The notes: a model not told the origin generated them from the sequence alone. A stretch of 64,000 nucleotides of DNA from Alitta virens (GCA_932294295.1 OW028581.1:12513162-12577161); one strand, 5' to 3'; positions 1-11,916 are shown, counted from the first letter of the stretch. Program-made: numbers and translations.

Positions 1-553
1 GAATGACTGAGCTGCATGTCATTGATAATTGGGAGGTGGTCATTAAGGATGACCAGGATGAATGTCAGCTCAGGGTCCAGACTGGGGAGAACCACAGGGA
101 GAGTATTGGATGGTCCTCCCTGTATACTGGTGACCTGTCTCTGAACCCTGGACAGCAGGACCAAGGGGGGGGGGGCCACAAGTTCATTGAAGGGAGGGTT
201 TAGGATAATTAATGTATCTATTGAAGTGTGAATGCTTGAGTGCATTCATGTCAAATTGATGGGCAAGCATGGTGAAGGATGGAAGGTTAATATGATTCCT
301 TGCCTCCTGCCTAATGAGGATCACAGGTGAAGGGATGATCAGGGGGACTGGGAAGTGCCCAGATCAATGGACTGACTCTGTGATGATGAATGAGATGTTG
401 TAATTGCCAAAGTTAACTTGTTATTTTCTGAATAGACTTGGAATTGGTACTCTTACGAAAGCTACAGAAAGCTGAAGATGATTATGCCAGGATGCTAAAT
501 ATTTTACAAAATGTCACTTTGTCTATGGTACAACCTATAATATTGTATCCCTC
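1..553. other. Left-edge intergenic DNA, no gene recognised
   Basis: A short open frame at 3-203 runs into a poly-G tract (about 165-176) and has no recognisable domain. I see no splice-bounded exon, repeat family or RNA gene here. Confidence 0.5.
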
Positions 554-1254
554 AAGCCCCGTTCCCACATAGCCGAGTTTCTCGTAGTCAACTCGTAGTA
601 TTACGTAACAGGCAAAATTCGACGGATTCTGGCTGAAAAAGACGCTGGGCATGACCCGGCGGGTGACTCGTTGAGTACCAGGAGTGACTCGGCGGGTTAC
701 TCGGCGGGTTACTCGGCGGGTTCTACGGGTTACTCGGCGGGTTCTACGGGTCACTAGGCGGGTTCTACGGGTCCTAGGAGTAAGCCGATGGGTAGTAGGA
801 GTAATCCGCCGAGTAATCCGCCGAGTTCCACGAGTAACCCGCCGGCTTTTTGCTACCAGCGTCAGCGTAGGCAGGGAGGGGGGGGGGGGTGTATATCCTT
901 TAAAAGGCTGCTGCTCCTCTAATACTAGTCCGATTTTCGTTTCGTAAAATAAGACTGAATTGTAGTATAGTTCATACTGATACCATGCCTATTTTTGGAT
1001 CTAAAATCGACCAAATATTAAGCGAGTTATTTGTCTGAGAAGGCAGCTAGGTTGGCGGAGGCAAACAGTGGTGCTCCGGCACACGTCTGCACCCGGACTG
1101 TATCAAACGCTGCTCAATTTAATATAAGTCCGATTTTCGTCAAATAAGACTGGATTGTAGTATAGTTCATACTGATTATATACGTGTTTTCGGATCGAAA
1201 ATAGACCAAATATTAAGCGAGATATCCTATATTATATAATAAGCATATAAATCT

Positions 1255-1395
1255 ATCTGTCTCTCTAAACTATCTATCTACATATCTACATATCTACATA
1301 TCGACATATCTACATATCTACATATTTAAATATCTACATATCTATCTATCTACATATCTATCTATCTACATATCTATGTATCTAACTATCTAATT
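1255..1395. repeat. CTATCTACATAT microsatellite inside element A1
   Basis: Tetranucleotide/12-mer tract of CTAT and CTACATAT units. The same tract occupies the same position in the element at 63.8 kb and, inverted, at 53.47 kb, so it is a conserved module of the transposon family and not a chance insertion. Confidence 0.85.
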
Positions 1396-1988
1396 AAAGA
1401 ACAGCGATTAATGTTGGGGGCGTTAAACTATTATATGAATTCTACACATTTCCCTGAACAATTCAGTCTTTATTTGACGAAAATCGGACTAATATTAGGG
1501 GAGCAGCAGCCTTTTAAATAGTACATACAACCCCCAGCAGTATATTTTTATATAAGAAGAATATGAAGAATAAGAATAAACTATCATCTATCTATCTATC
1601 TGCATATTCTTTCGAGAATTTTGCAAAGTGTATCACCTTCTTTATACTGCCATTCATTTATAATATATATATAGCTTTTATTTTTGACACTTTTTCATAT
1701 CAGAAAAGATACATATGTCACATATCTACTCACTACATCTATCTAAAACTAAATCTACAGAATTATGATATTCAAGTTCTCATTATTTTATACATAATAT
1801 ACAGCTTAACGTTCAAGGTCCCAGTTGCCACAATTTGATGTTTTCTGGACAGTATTAAGGCGAAATAATATATATAAGTACATTAAAGATAGCAAATAAA
1901 ATCACAGATCAAATCACAAATACTAATTACAATATCAATATTAGATTTAAATTTTACAAATTGTGAATGACAATCAAGACAATGTCAT

Positions 1989-2550
1989 ATTACTGTGTCA
2001 TCTTTGAACAATCCATGAAATGACAGGTCAAAGAATCCCAATTTAGGCAATTAGGCAATTGACACATGTATTGAGCATTTGCTGTATTATCTACACCCAT
2101 TCTTTGTATCATTCAAAATGCTAATAGCAATTACTGTATCATCTTTGAACAACCCATAGAAATGACAGGTCAAATAACCCCAATTTAGGCATTTAGGCAA
2201 TTGACACATGTATTGAGCATTTGCTGTATTCTCTACACCCATTCTTTGTATCATTCAAAATGCTAATAGCAATTACTGTGTCATCTTTGAACAACCCATA
2301 GAAATGACAGGTCAAATAACCCCAATTTAGGCATTTAGGCAATTGACACATGTATTGAGCATTTGCTGTATTCTCTACACCCATTCTTTGTATCATTCAA
2401 AATGCTAATAGCAATTACTGTGTCATCTTTGAACAACCCATAGAAATGACAGGTCAAATAACCCCAATTTAGGCAATTAGGCAATTGACACATGTATTGA
2501 GCATTTGCTGTATTCTTTGTATCATTCAAAATGCTAATAGCAATTGACAT
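1989..2550. repeat. 142-bp minisatellite, four copies
   Basis: The start ATTACTGTGTCATCTTTGAA recurs at about 1989, 2130, 2272 and 2414 (period 141-142 bp). The last copy lacks a short ACACCCATTC segment. Open frames on the minus strand (2193-2607) are by-products of the repeat. Confidence 0.9.
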
Positions 2551-3437
2551 AACGGTCATGGCAGTTGGCAGAATGAGTAGAAATGAATTGCAATAAAGCT
2601 CATCCAAACAATGTATATATAATGGTCAAAAATATTGTCCACACCATTCACAGAGCACCTTGCCGCCGCCAGACTACCTGCCTTCTCAGACGAATATCTC
2701 GCTTAATATTTGGTCTATTTTCAATCTGAAAATCTGTATGGAATAAGTATGAACTCTACTATAATTCAATACTTATTTGACGAAAAGCAGACTAATATTA
2801 GGGGAGCAGCAGCCTTTTAAATTAGCGCTCAGCCCTACCTGCATTGATACAGTCCGGGCGCGGACGTCTGCGAGAGCACCACTGTTTGCCTCCGCCAACC
2901 TAGCTGCCTTCTCAGACGAATATCTCGCTTAATATTTGGTCTATTTTCAATCCGTATACTACAATACAGTCTTATTTTACGAAAATCGGACTAATATTAG
3001 AGGAGCAGCGGCCTTTTAAAATTTATACAACCCCCTACGCTGATGATGCATGTACAAAAAAAAGGTAGAACTTGCCGAGTTACTCCTCGCACTCCTGAAC
3101 AACCCGCCGGGTGTAGTACGAGAGAAATTAGCGTCGAGTAACTCGGCGGGTTCGACGGGTTACCTCGTGGGTACCAGGAGTCACTCGCCAAGTTCAACGG
3201 ATTCATTACAGATTTTTGGAAATCCGTCAGAATCCGCCGAGTGTGCTGTGCAGCGCAGCATACTCGGCTACCGGCTCCAAATCTCACGGATTGGCTACGA
3301 GTCCCAGGAGTTACTCGCCGGGTATCTCCCGAGTGCGAGGAGTAGTCGCAGAGTTTAGTACGGATTGGGCCCGAGAAGCGTGTTACGTAATGCTACGAGT
3401 TGACTACGAGAAACTCGGCTATGTGGGAACGGGGCTT

Positions 3438-3925
3438 TATGCAGTTATTTCATAAAATACGGTTGACTCTAGACAGCTGTAGCAACCTATACCTGGCTGT
3501 AACCATAACTGGCTAAAGCTACCCACTTATGTCTACTCCTTGCTTTAAGTCAGCTTACACTTACCACCCCTGAAAAATTATAAACCTGGTAAATGTAAGA
3601 AATTTATCTAATATAGCATCTTTTCAACAAGAAATTACAAATATGAGTAACTCTGAAATGGTGCTGCATGTACTTCTTTTGGATCATGGTATGAGTAGCC
3701 AGCTATAACCAGAAAGTTCCGTTTAGTGGAAGGTAGCAACGTATAGCGTAAGTTGTTTAGCTTTGTCTAGGTTCAATTTGAGAGGCAGTTTTTAATGAAA
3801 CTAACTGTACTTCTGTAGTTGATCCAGTTGTTTTATGCCATGCTTTTTCTCTGATTTATAATATTAAGGTGTGTATGGAAAGATTGCCTTCTTATATAGA
3901 CAACCATGTCCTAGATAACTTGAAA
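3438..3925. other. Intergenic, nothing recognised
   Basis: AT-rich sequence after the right TIR of element A1. I see no open frame with coding character and no repeat unit. Confidence 0.4.
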
Positions 3926-4050
3926 CATCAGCCCAATGTTGGCCCATAATGTCATGCCACATCGGGTCAACATCCTCCCAACATTGGCTGCCGTTGTTTG
4001 ACTAGAATGCCAGGCATGCTAGATGTTGATCCAACATAAGTGAAGTTGGG
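3926..4050. repeat. Fold-back MITE remnant, AATGTTGG type
   Basis: Contains CCAATGTTGG, CAACATTGGC and related inverted motifs, plus GTTGGGCTG at the right edge. A similar degenerate copy lies at about 54325-54412. No coding capacity. Confidence 0.5.
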
Positions 4051-4185
4051 CTGTTCAATGACATTGAGTTAGTTCTTTACCATACTATGGTTAACCAGTA
4101 AATGAAGTCAATTGCAATTAGCACATTAAGGTAGGTCACTACTGATTGGGCTAATGGCTAAACTGTCCACTGCCTATTGGTTAAA

Positions 4186-4275
4186 GTACGCGCCGAATTC
4201 ACCAAATTTACGCCCCGAATTCACAAATTCTAGTGAATTCGGCGGCGCCGAAGTTGATACGCGCCGAATTCACCT
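4186..4275. repeat. Cluster of CGCCGAATTCAC motifs
   Basis: Four GAATTC cores lie within about 85 bp, each flanked by CGCC or its complement. Three are direct and one is inverted (CTAGTGAATTCGGCGGCGCC), giving local palindromes in otherwise AT-rich DNA. Function unknown. Confidence 0.6.
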
Positions 4276-4980
4276 TGTAAAAGTCCATGTCATTAAAGAC
4301 TCCAATATAATGACATTTCCAAGTCCAAGCTGCTCATCTCCAAGTAAACAGCATAAAGTCAGAGTGACTTGAAAATGCAGACTTTCAACTGAGTCTCATC
4401 TCAGCTTGAAGCAGTCAAGTTCTCCCAGTTCCAAAGTGGGCAGAGTCCAAAGTGCAGTAAGCACAATATGTTCAGAGTCCAAAGTGTACAAGTAAATAAC
4501 ACAAGAGTGGATTTGCTTCCTCAGCTGGCAAAATGAAAACTGATCTTTTTAATGTGCACAGGGTATATGTATTAAAGTACAATTCATGAAGTTTTCCCCC
4601 CAGCAGGGCTGAGAGGGAATTATCAACCAATCACAACACAGTAAACTCTACATTCCATGGGGTGATACCTCCCCCAAACAGGGCTGCTACCAGCATCTTT
4701 CTGCAAATTCTGGCAGGGATTAGTGAAGCTGAGACAATGGAGCAAAAGTGGACCCCCTGCAGTGCTCTGCATTGTGCTGAGGCTATTTATAGCTCAAGTC
4801 ACAATGGGCTATTGTACTGAGTGTCAACTTTGGCTTGGTCAGCAGTTTTGGAGGGAAAGTTTTGGAGGGAAAATTAGTAAGCTCCTCCCACAATTTAGGA
4901 CTCAACAGTGAGGCATCTTAACAGGGCAATGCACTCACATAACACTGACAATAAATCAATATGAAAGCAAAAGGAATAAT
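4276..4980. other. Intergenic, nothing recognised
   Basis: Low-information sequence with repeated AGTCCAAAGT words (about 4320-4490) and a GGAGGGAAA doublet near 4850. No supported gene. Confidence 0.4.
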
Positions 4981-4984
4981 ACAA

Positions 4985-5200
4985 TCTATCAATTGACAAT
5001 TGGATATAAGCAATCAATCAATTAATGACTTAATCAATCAATTAATGATACAGTCAATCAATTGATAATGTGATCAATATCATCAACTAGTGACTCAATC
5101 AATTAATTAATAATACAGTCAATCAATTGATAATGTAATCAATACTAATAATATAATCAATGTTAATAATATAATAAATACCGACAATATAATCAATGTT
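4985..5200. repeat. AT-rich degenerate repeat, TCAATCAATT units
   Basis: Irregular tandem tract of AATCAATCAATTAATGA and AATCAATGTTAATAATAT variants. Confidence 0.7.
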
Positions 5201-5395
5201 CCTTGCAGCAGGCTAAACTAGCTAAGACTAAGCATAATTAACAAGCAACTACTGGCACATGTGAGTAGAGCAGTGACTAGCTAAAAATGTAGTGATGAGC
5301 ACACACTACTACTGCATAGAGTCACACATGAGCAGAGGGCAAGTGTAATGATGTGTACATATAATAACTTGTACCTAATACATCCATTCAATCTG

Positions 5396-5690
5396 ACAGA
5401 TATTTGCTTAAGGCAAGTGTAATGAAGAGCATAACACAATCTGACCTGCCTGTACAACCTTGCTTAAGGCAAGTGTAATGCAGAGTGCACACAATCAATG
5501 CACCTGTCATATAACTCTAACTGACATATATCCTTTGCCTAGGGCAAGTGTAATGAGGAGCATACAACCAATGCACCTGTCGTATAACTCTGACATATAT
5601 CCTTTGCCTAAGGCAAGTGTAATGAGGAGCATACAATCAATGCACCTGTCATATAACTCTAACTGACATATAATAAGTGTTTGCCATGGG
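5396..5690. repeat. 72-bp minisatellite, about four copies
   Basis: The unit contains AAGGCAAGTGTAATGAGGAG and a CACCTGTCATATAACTCTAA segment; starts near 5410, 5464, 5536 and 5608. The first spacing is shorter. Open frames on both strands come from the repeat. Confidence 0.85.
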
Positions 5691-6586
5691 CTGCACTTTA
5701 CAACCTGTAACCACATGTTATGAGCAGCAAGCAGCAGGCTATCAGGTGCGGCCACCATATCAGTTCACTAGTTTAAGAATCGTAATTGATGAATTCCACA
5801 TAAGGACAAAATAATGCAATGTCGTAAAAGGGATGAATTATATGGCATGCATTATGAGACATGAATTCTGGAGATCTGCTCTGTTTAACCTTTATAAACA
5901 AGCTTTCCATGTAAATTGGCGAAGTCGTGAAATTATACAGATTCATTGCTTTTTTCTTGCAAAACCTTCTGAAATACTAATGATTTCTGACCGAAATTCA
6001 AGTTAAAACAGTCATAGATTTAGACGCCTTGACTGACTCCTCCCCCACCCAAATATCACGTGTTGTTGTTAAGCCAGTCTGTCTTTATGTCAATGCCATT
6101 CGTCGTAATGACCTATTAGCCAAAGCCTGGAGACAAGTTGTCTTATAAGTCAATTATGGTGTCTAATGAATGTAACTTGTAACCAAAATTGCTGGGGGTA
6201 TTCATTCTAGACAGTCGAGTGATTTTTGTAGTCCATGGTAAGACCGTCTCACGTTTGCCAGCAGACAGCTATGATCATGATTTAGCTTCGTGCTGGTCAT
6301 ATTGACCGTATTGCGCCTCCAAATGGCTGCCTACTTATGCTATTTATATTGCAGTAACTAGAAAAAATATGTTTCCTTGGCAACAGACGTCATTTTCTTC
6401 CGGCTCCAGTGTTGCTCTTTTCATTCAATTCTAAATGGCTGAAAATCGTCAAGTGCTGTTTCGTTATGAAAATAGAACGATGCAGGTATTTGCCGTGTAA
6501 TTTAGTGACTCTGACCTCAAAATTATTAATTACACTAATATTTTTATAAGAACTGTCGGGTGATCTTATGCTCTGAAGCTGTTAGC
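5691..6586. other. Intergenic, nothing recognised
   Basis: No open frame above background and no tandem structure. Around 6430-6490 there is a short ATG-initiated open stretch with a possible donor GTATTTG, too short to support as an exon. Confidence 0.35.
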
Positions 6587-6710
6587 TTATATGACCAGCT
6601 GCCAGAAGCAGATGTAATGATGAGATGATAGTCCACATCATTTACCCCCGTAGGTGGGGTCTTTTACTTGCCTCCGCAATGTCAGCATAGACACCGAGTA
6701 AATCTCCAAT
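6587..6710. repeat. Copy of fold-back repeat family D
   Basis: Contains ATATGACCAGCTGCCAGAAG, GCAGATGTAATGATGAGATG and TAGGTGGGGTCTTTTACTTG, matching the more complete palindromic copy at 38969-39236. Confidence 0.65.
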
Positions 6711-6778
6711 TTAACATATTATCATGAGTTCAATATCCAGCTGAGATGTTCAGTGAGCTGGCCAGTGTGGAACTAGCA

Positions 6779-6897
6779 CCCAGATAGCATTCCAAATCGT
6801 TTCAACGTCGGCATGGTGTCGGCGATGTTAAAACAATTTTGTAACGACAGTGGCCTATATGGAAACGATGCTTGGCCGATTTGGAATGCTATCTGGG
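6779..6897. mobile_element. 119-bp MITE with 21-bp perfect TIRs
   Basis: The ends CCCAGATAGCATTCCAAATC (6779-6799) and their exact complement (6877-6897) bound a near-palindromic core including GTTTCAACG and GAAACGATG. It can fold into one hairpin and has no coding capacity. A degenerate relative occurs at 29397-29500. The superfamily is not assigned. Confidence 0.85.
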
Positions 6898-7059
6898 CAG
6901 ATTTAGATGCCTTTTGAATAAATGACAAACTAATGTTTTACCGGGTTAGTCACCTGTATCACAGTATGATCATGGTGCAGCACCGGGCCAAGGTGACTTT
7001 CATCGATATTCTATAAGAAATCTTAATAAGGGCATGACTTGTAAACTCTTGATCAATAT

Positions 7060-7390
7060 ACTATCCATGGTCACGCATTGGAAGAGGTTGAATGTGCAAT
7101 ATGTTGGGGTCACAATCCACAACAAACTCAGATTGAACCCCAACCAAATCACAAAAAGGCAAATAACACCAGGGCCTTCGTACAGAGAAACATACATAAA
7201 TTTCCCAAAAAAAGCCAAGGATCTTTGCTTTATGACAGGAGACTACCATCGTACCAGCAGCGTCACAAACAGGCTCAAATAGCTAGATTGGCAGACACTA
7301 AACCAACGCAGAGCAGCCAATAAAGTAATTATGAATAGAATCGTCCACCAATTGGTTGCAATCCCTGTTGACAGGTCACAGCTAGAGGTT
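7060..7390 (+). pseudogene. L2/CR1-type LINE reverse transcriptase, C-terminal scrap
   Basis: Frames in this stretch give YVGVTIHNKLRLN, KKANNTRAFVQRNIHKFPKK, DYHRTSSVT, RRAANKVIM and RIVHQLVAIPVDR in order. These match the conserved region after the catalytic core of L2/CR1-group non-LTR reverse transcriptases (the YLGV...HI box, KAN..LGFLRRNL, SSVT and RIVNGLV..P blocks). The reading switches frame at least twice and contains a stop after SSVTNRLK, so it is a dead fragment of about 110 residues without endonuclease or polymerase motifs. Confidence 0.75.
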
Positions 7391-7664
7391 CATTGTTTCC
7401 CATTCCAGGACAAGGTTATTGAATAACATACCTGTTATGTTTTCCAATTAGCGCTTAAGAATTAGATTTTTTTAAATCATAATTGAACCCTGTCAATCAA
7501 TTCCAAGGAATTACTATATGCATTAATAGGGACATAAGTAAAACAACAGGTGTACGTTGAACTGAGACCTAAAACCATTAATTGTTGGGTTTTATATTAG
7601 CTTTATTTGAACTAACAAATGTTTGGCACGCATTTCAAATGTATGGCAGTAGCACTAATTAACA

Positions 7665-8735
7665 CTCCTGCTCCTGGAGGTCCTCCTCTTCCTCCTGGAG
7701 GTCCTCCCCTCTTCCTCCTGGAGGTCCTCCTCCTCCTTGAGGTCCTCCTCTTCCTCCTGGAGGTCCTCCTCTTCCTCCTGGAGGTCCTCCTCTTCCTCCT
7801 GGAGGTCCTCCCCTCCTCCTCCTGGAGGTCCTCCTCTTCCTCCTGGAGGTCCTCCTCTTCCTCCTGGAGGTCCTCCTCTTCCTCCTGGAGGTCCTCCTCC
7901 TCCTTGAGGTCCTCCTCTTCCTCCTGGAGGTCCTCCTCTTCCTCCTGGAGGTCCTCCCCCTCCTCCTCCTGGAGGTCCTCCTCTTCCTCCTGGAGGTCCT
8001 CCTCCTCCTTGAGGTCCTCCTCTTCCTCCTGGAGGTCCTCCTCTTCCTCCTGGAGGTCCTCCTCTTCCTCCTGGAGGTCCTCCTCTTCCTCCTGGAGGTC
8101 CTCCTCTTCCTCCTGGAGGTCCTCCTCCTCCTTGAGGTCCTCCTCTTCCTCCTGGAGGTCCTCCTCTTCCTCCTGGAGGTCCTCCTCTTCCTCCTGGAGG
8201 TCCTCCCCCTCCTCCTCCTGGAGGTCCTCCTCTTCCTCCTGGAGGTCCTCCTCTTCCTCCTGGAGGTCCTCCCCCTCCTCCTCCTGGAGGTCCTCCTCTT
8301 CCTCCTGGAGGTCCTCCTCCTCCTTGAGGTCCTCCTCCTCCTCCTTGAGGTCCTCCTCTTCCTCCAGGAGGTCCTCCCCCTCCTCCTCCTGGAGGTCCTC
8401 CTCTTCCTCCTGGAGGTCCTCCCCCTCCTCCTCCTGGAGTTCCTCCTCCTGGAGGTCCTCCTCTTCCTCCTGGAGGTCCTCCTCTTCCTCCTGGAGGTCC
8501 TCCTCTTCCTCCTGGAGGTCCCCCCCTCCTCCTCCTGGAGGTCCTCCTCTTCCTCCTGGAGGTCCTCCTCTTCCTCCTGGAGGTCCTCCCCCTCCTCCTC
8601 CTGGAGGTCCTCCTCTTCCTCCTGGAGGTCCTCCTCTTCCTCCTGGAGGTCCTCCCCCTCCTCCTCCTGGAGGTCCTCCTCTTCCTCCTGGAGGTCCTCC
8701 CCCTCCTCCTCCTGGAGGTCCTCCTCCTCCATTTT
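7665..8735. repeat. Pyrimidine-rich 21-bp minisatellite, about 50 units
   Basis: Tandem variants of GGAGGTCCTCCTCTTCCTCC span 1.07 kb. The plus strand is almost all pyrimidine except a GGAGG in each unit, and GGAGG-N-CCTCC can form a small hairpin per unit. The period is a multiple of three, so long open frames exist on both strands (7619-8737 plus, 7659-8927 minus). The encoded peptides change from SSSWRSS to PPPGGPP, or from EDLQEEE to TSRRKRR, as the frame slips. That argues against selection on protein. Confidence 0.95.
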
Positions 8736-8739
8736 AGGA

Positions 8740-9105
8740 GATGGCCTCCTCCTCACTTTTAGGAGATGGCTATTCTCTTCAAAATAATATTTAGTCCATT
8801 TCCGAACATCTGCCAGACGGAAAATACCTAACAAGTGAATTTCAAATCTAACTCGGATTTCTAAAGCGTAGCTCATGCGATTTACATTTGGGAAATCATA
8901 GGACTTCATGTTGAAATATAGAGACACTCCTTGTCTCCTGAGCCTGGCAGCTGGTCAAGTGACAAGCCATCACGTGACAGTTTCAAATGTCCCTAATGCA
9001 CTTTTAAGCGATTAGGGTGCTAGAATTACTACCAGGGTCTGATATACTGTTAAAAAAGTCTGGTTTCTGTCATTACCAACCATCCGGAGAGTAATGACCT
9101 CCATC
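8740..9105. other. Intergenic, nothing recognised
   Basis: The array ends with a short duplicated TTTTAGGAGATGGC (about 8732 and 8758). No gene seen. Confidence 0.4.
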
Positions 9106-9240
9106 GCACTGAGTTGTGTACTGGTCTGAAGCTCAGTCAGCTTGTATGATCTACTTCAGGCAGACTTAATGATGTAATGATAAGGCTTGGATTCCTCACC
9201 ATGTTACAAATCTGCCCCATGGGTGGTGTCTACTACTATA
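9106..9240. repeat. Copy of fold-back repeat family D
   Basis: Contains TGAAGCTCAGTCAGCTTGTA, AATGATGTAATGATAAG and CCCATGGGTGGTGTCTAC, matching the left half of the copy at 38955-39070. Confidence 0.6.
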
Positions 9241-10195
9241 TAGGTTTATTTCGAACTATTACTTACAGCTACTATACTCCATTACGGAGTTGACATGCCA
9301 CATGGATCATCTTTCATGCTTTTAAATTACGCAATTTTACTTAGACTAAAAAAAAACATCACGAACAGAGTGATGTGGCACTTCTGGAGTGTGCAATAAT
9401 TGAAGGCTTTTCTATAAATAGTGCCCTATTTCCTGAGGAGGCCCAGTTTCCCCTACTCTGTTTGATCTTGCATCATGTATCCAATGTCAAGACAGTCTGC
9501 AACTTTCTCTTGCGAGTATCACGTGGCCTTGTGAATGGAAGCCATTAAGGAAAAGCACCCATGGGACAGATTAGAGTAAGGTCACTGATTAAGAAAGAAG
9601 CGTTATATCTTTTTAGACATGACATTTGAGAGTTGACTCACAGAACCTGAAACAAGTCAAAACGAGGACTGGGCCTCATTTGTCTGTGGTAGATTGTCTT
9701 GCCACCATCTTTGGACCCGTTTCAGGACTAATTAATTAGTTACAAAATGTGTATTTTAATTGGCAGCTGTTATAAAATCATGCTGCATTCAGTGGAGGTG
9801 TGGCTTAATTTTTCAGTCCCCGTAAAATGATAGCACATGCTATGTATCAAATCTATGCCAATATTCTGGAGTTTTCAATCATGGGATAATGGGAAACTGT
9901 TTACACGTAGCCGCTTGCTGTCACTTCTCCGGAGCAGGAAAATCACATATATCGTTGCTGTGTACTACCTCATTCTGCAAACTCGGCTGCAAATGTGGGC
10001 CACGCTTGCCTGGGAACACTATCCTGAGGGATCGGATTATAATCAACCCATCAGAAACCCTTCTAGTTTCGAAGCATTACACAATTTAAGGAGGGCATTC
10101 AAAGCACGATGTGATTTTATTGCACTAGTAACTCTTTGTAACAATGCATTTGATAATATCACAGAGGTAATACAGGCGCTTCTATTAAAGCTGAA
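9241..10195. other. Intergenic, nothing recognised
   Basis: The open frame at 9837-10307 runs into a SINE tail and has no domain. A stretch around 9880-10010 is less AT-rich, but I could not tie it to any family. Confidence 0.35.
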
Positions 10196-10199
10196 CTCA

Positions 10200-10308
10200 C
10201 AGACTTGCCTAAGTTGGATGGCTGTTTCATCCTTCGTCTCATTGCCATGGTCTCTGCCTGTCCTAATTAGCCCAACTGGTGCAGAAATACAGGACGTAAA
10301 GCCCTAAT
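10200..10308 (+). mobile_element. SINE 3' portion
   Basis: CTCATTGCCATGGTCTCTGC, CTGTCCTAATTAGCC and GGTGCAGAAATACAGGA match the body of the tRNA-derived SINE on the minus strand at 39240-39400. The tRNA-like head is missing here, so this is a 5'-truncated copy. Confidence 0.7.
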
Positions 10309-11890
10309 CAGCCACCCACCCATTTGAATTCAGGACTCTCATTGGCTAGGACAGTCCCTCGGCCAATGGGAATCCTGGATTCACATGACGTCAACTGGAG
10401 TTCAATTAGTCTATGGAATTTGCTGTTTCTTACAAGCACAAATATGGCCATATTCCTCCTACGCTTGCAAAGAATTACAAAACTAGTTATTTCTGGCGGT
10501 GGCATGATTTCTGTTGAGAGACAGGTGTTTGTTGCCGTAATGAATGCTCCCTTGCATCAAGTATGCAGCAGTATAGTTCTCTGGATCCGGTATAACATGT
10601 GGCGTTGTAACAAAAGTTCATATTCATAAGCCATCACATATGTATTTTATTTATTGCTCTTTATGAAAGAAAAGAAAAAACACTTATTATATGTTTATGG
10701 TTGAATTTCATCTGGTAGTATTTTTCATTTTGTATCTTAATTCTCAGTATACTGTAGTGCCTAAAAGCTCTGACTTACAAGAGAATTGTTTTTACGTTTT
10801 ATCTATCAGCAATTATTGATAAATATTTACAACATGTTCAGAATGATGTTCTTTTTGTTGATCTTATAAACCTCTCTTGTTCAGATAAAGAAAAGATTTA
10901 ATTGCAAGACCCTTAGTGACAATTAACATGCATATGTTTCAATGCAATATTAATAGCATTGAATGACAGTGACAGATTATTGTTGGCCATGTTGTTCTTT
11001 GACTTTTTGTCCTTTTCTTTCATTGGCCATTTATTACGTAAATGGACTCGTATTGCTCTATATATATACATATATGTATATATGTGTATATTGCAAGATA
11101 TTGCATCCACTAGTGTTAAGTGTGTATACATGTGCAATATCTAGCTTACCACTCGTCTATCTGGCTAAACTAGCACGTGTCTAAATGCAATTACTAGCAT
11201 ACTAGCATTGCTGGTGGACATGGCATTACTAGCATGTGTTTATGTTTATTTTATTGGATTATCAGTGGGTTATCACTATGTGAGGACATGTCAAAGCCCA
11301 GCGACCTGATTATGTACGAGTTTTTGTACACATCTAAACTAAATTAGTCAATTTCTCTTATGGTCTATAGGTCTAACAATGATATTACAGAATAATTAAT
11401 ATGGTGCGTTTACGCAATTTTTGTTCTGACAAGCATGTAATGCAAGAAAAATTGCCTGAACTCAAAAATATGAATTCGTTTCTCTTGTATTTTTAGAAGA
11501 AGATTTTTTAAGTCAATTCACAGCCTATCGGCTACATAGTTTAACCAATGATTTTGTTTAACTAGGGTAAACTAACAAAAAATGTCCATAATTAGGTCGC
11601 TTGGCTATGAGGGGACAGCACACAGTGTTGCTGTCTCTGGCAACATTTTCATTATATAGGATCTTACATTGCAAATTGTAAATAGCACCATTTCTTCGTC
11701 AGTTGAATTTTGCTGTAAATATTAATTTTTATAGTTACCTCGAATATAACCAACCAACCTATAGCACATTGCTGGAGGTGCCTGTACAGGTACATGTATC
11801 TAATTAAGCACATTCAGTAAAAGGAGAAAAAAAGAAAAAATTGAACATCTGGATAACAACATTCTATTACTCAAAAGTAATGAATACTCA
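10309..11890. other. Intergenic, AT-rich
   Basis: About 10361-10430 resembles 37149-37215 (shared GGATTCCTGGATT, TGGAGTT and CTATGGAATTTGCTG-like words), marking another low-copy repeat. A TA-rich tract sits near 11060-11090. No gene supported. Confidence 0.4.
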
Positions 11891-11910
11891 AAGCAGTTCT
11901 ATTGATAGTA

Positions 11911-11916
11911 CATATT
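11911..11916 (-). terminator. Candidate poly(A) signal of the GPCR gene
   Basis: TTTATT on plus reads AATAAA on minus, about 125 nt past the GPCR stop codon. It is the nearest canonical signal and the spacing is reasonable. Confidence 0.4.

Larger units (their letters stand above)
554..3437. mobile_element. Non-autonomous PIF/Harbinger-like element A1, 2.9 kb, 54-bp TIRs
   Basis: Positions 554-610 and 3381-3437 are near-perfect inverted repeats beginning AAGCCCCGTTCCCACATAGC. Inside each TIR lies a GC-rich array of short CGGCGGGTT/ACTCG iterons (about 655-850 and 3065-3360). Next come copies of a roughly 120-bp block containing AAAGGCTGCTGCTCC and TTTTCGGATCGAAAATAGAC, in plus orientation at 895-1030 and 1110-1230 and inverted at 2690-2830 and 2925-3040. 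The centre holds a CTAT-type microsatellite and a 142-bp minisatellite. No transposase is encoded. The flanking triplets (TCA and TTA) are compatible with a decayed 3-bp Harbinger target duplication. The same modules recur at 53.1 and 63.1 kb, which defines the family. Confidence 0.85.

Noticed and set aside
7000..7323. Independent small host gene
   Set aside because: The reading blocks match the end of an L2/CR1 reverse transcriptase in order, with frame changes; it is a LINE scrap.
7619..8927. Long open frames of 372 and 422 codons on opposite strands
   Set aside because: Both are carried by a 21-bp minisatellite (a multiple of three); the peptide changes register along its length, so there is no sign of selection on protein.
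9837..10307. 156-codon open frame as a gene
   Set aside because: Its last third is a SINE body shared with 39.3 kb and the rest has no domain.
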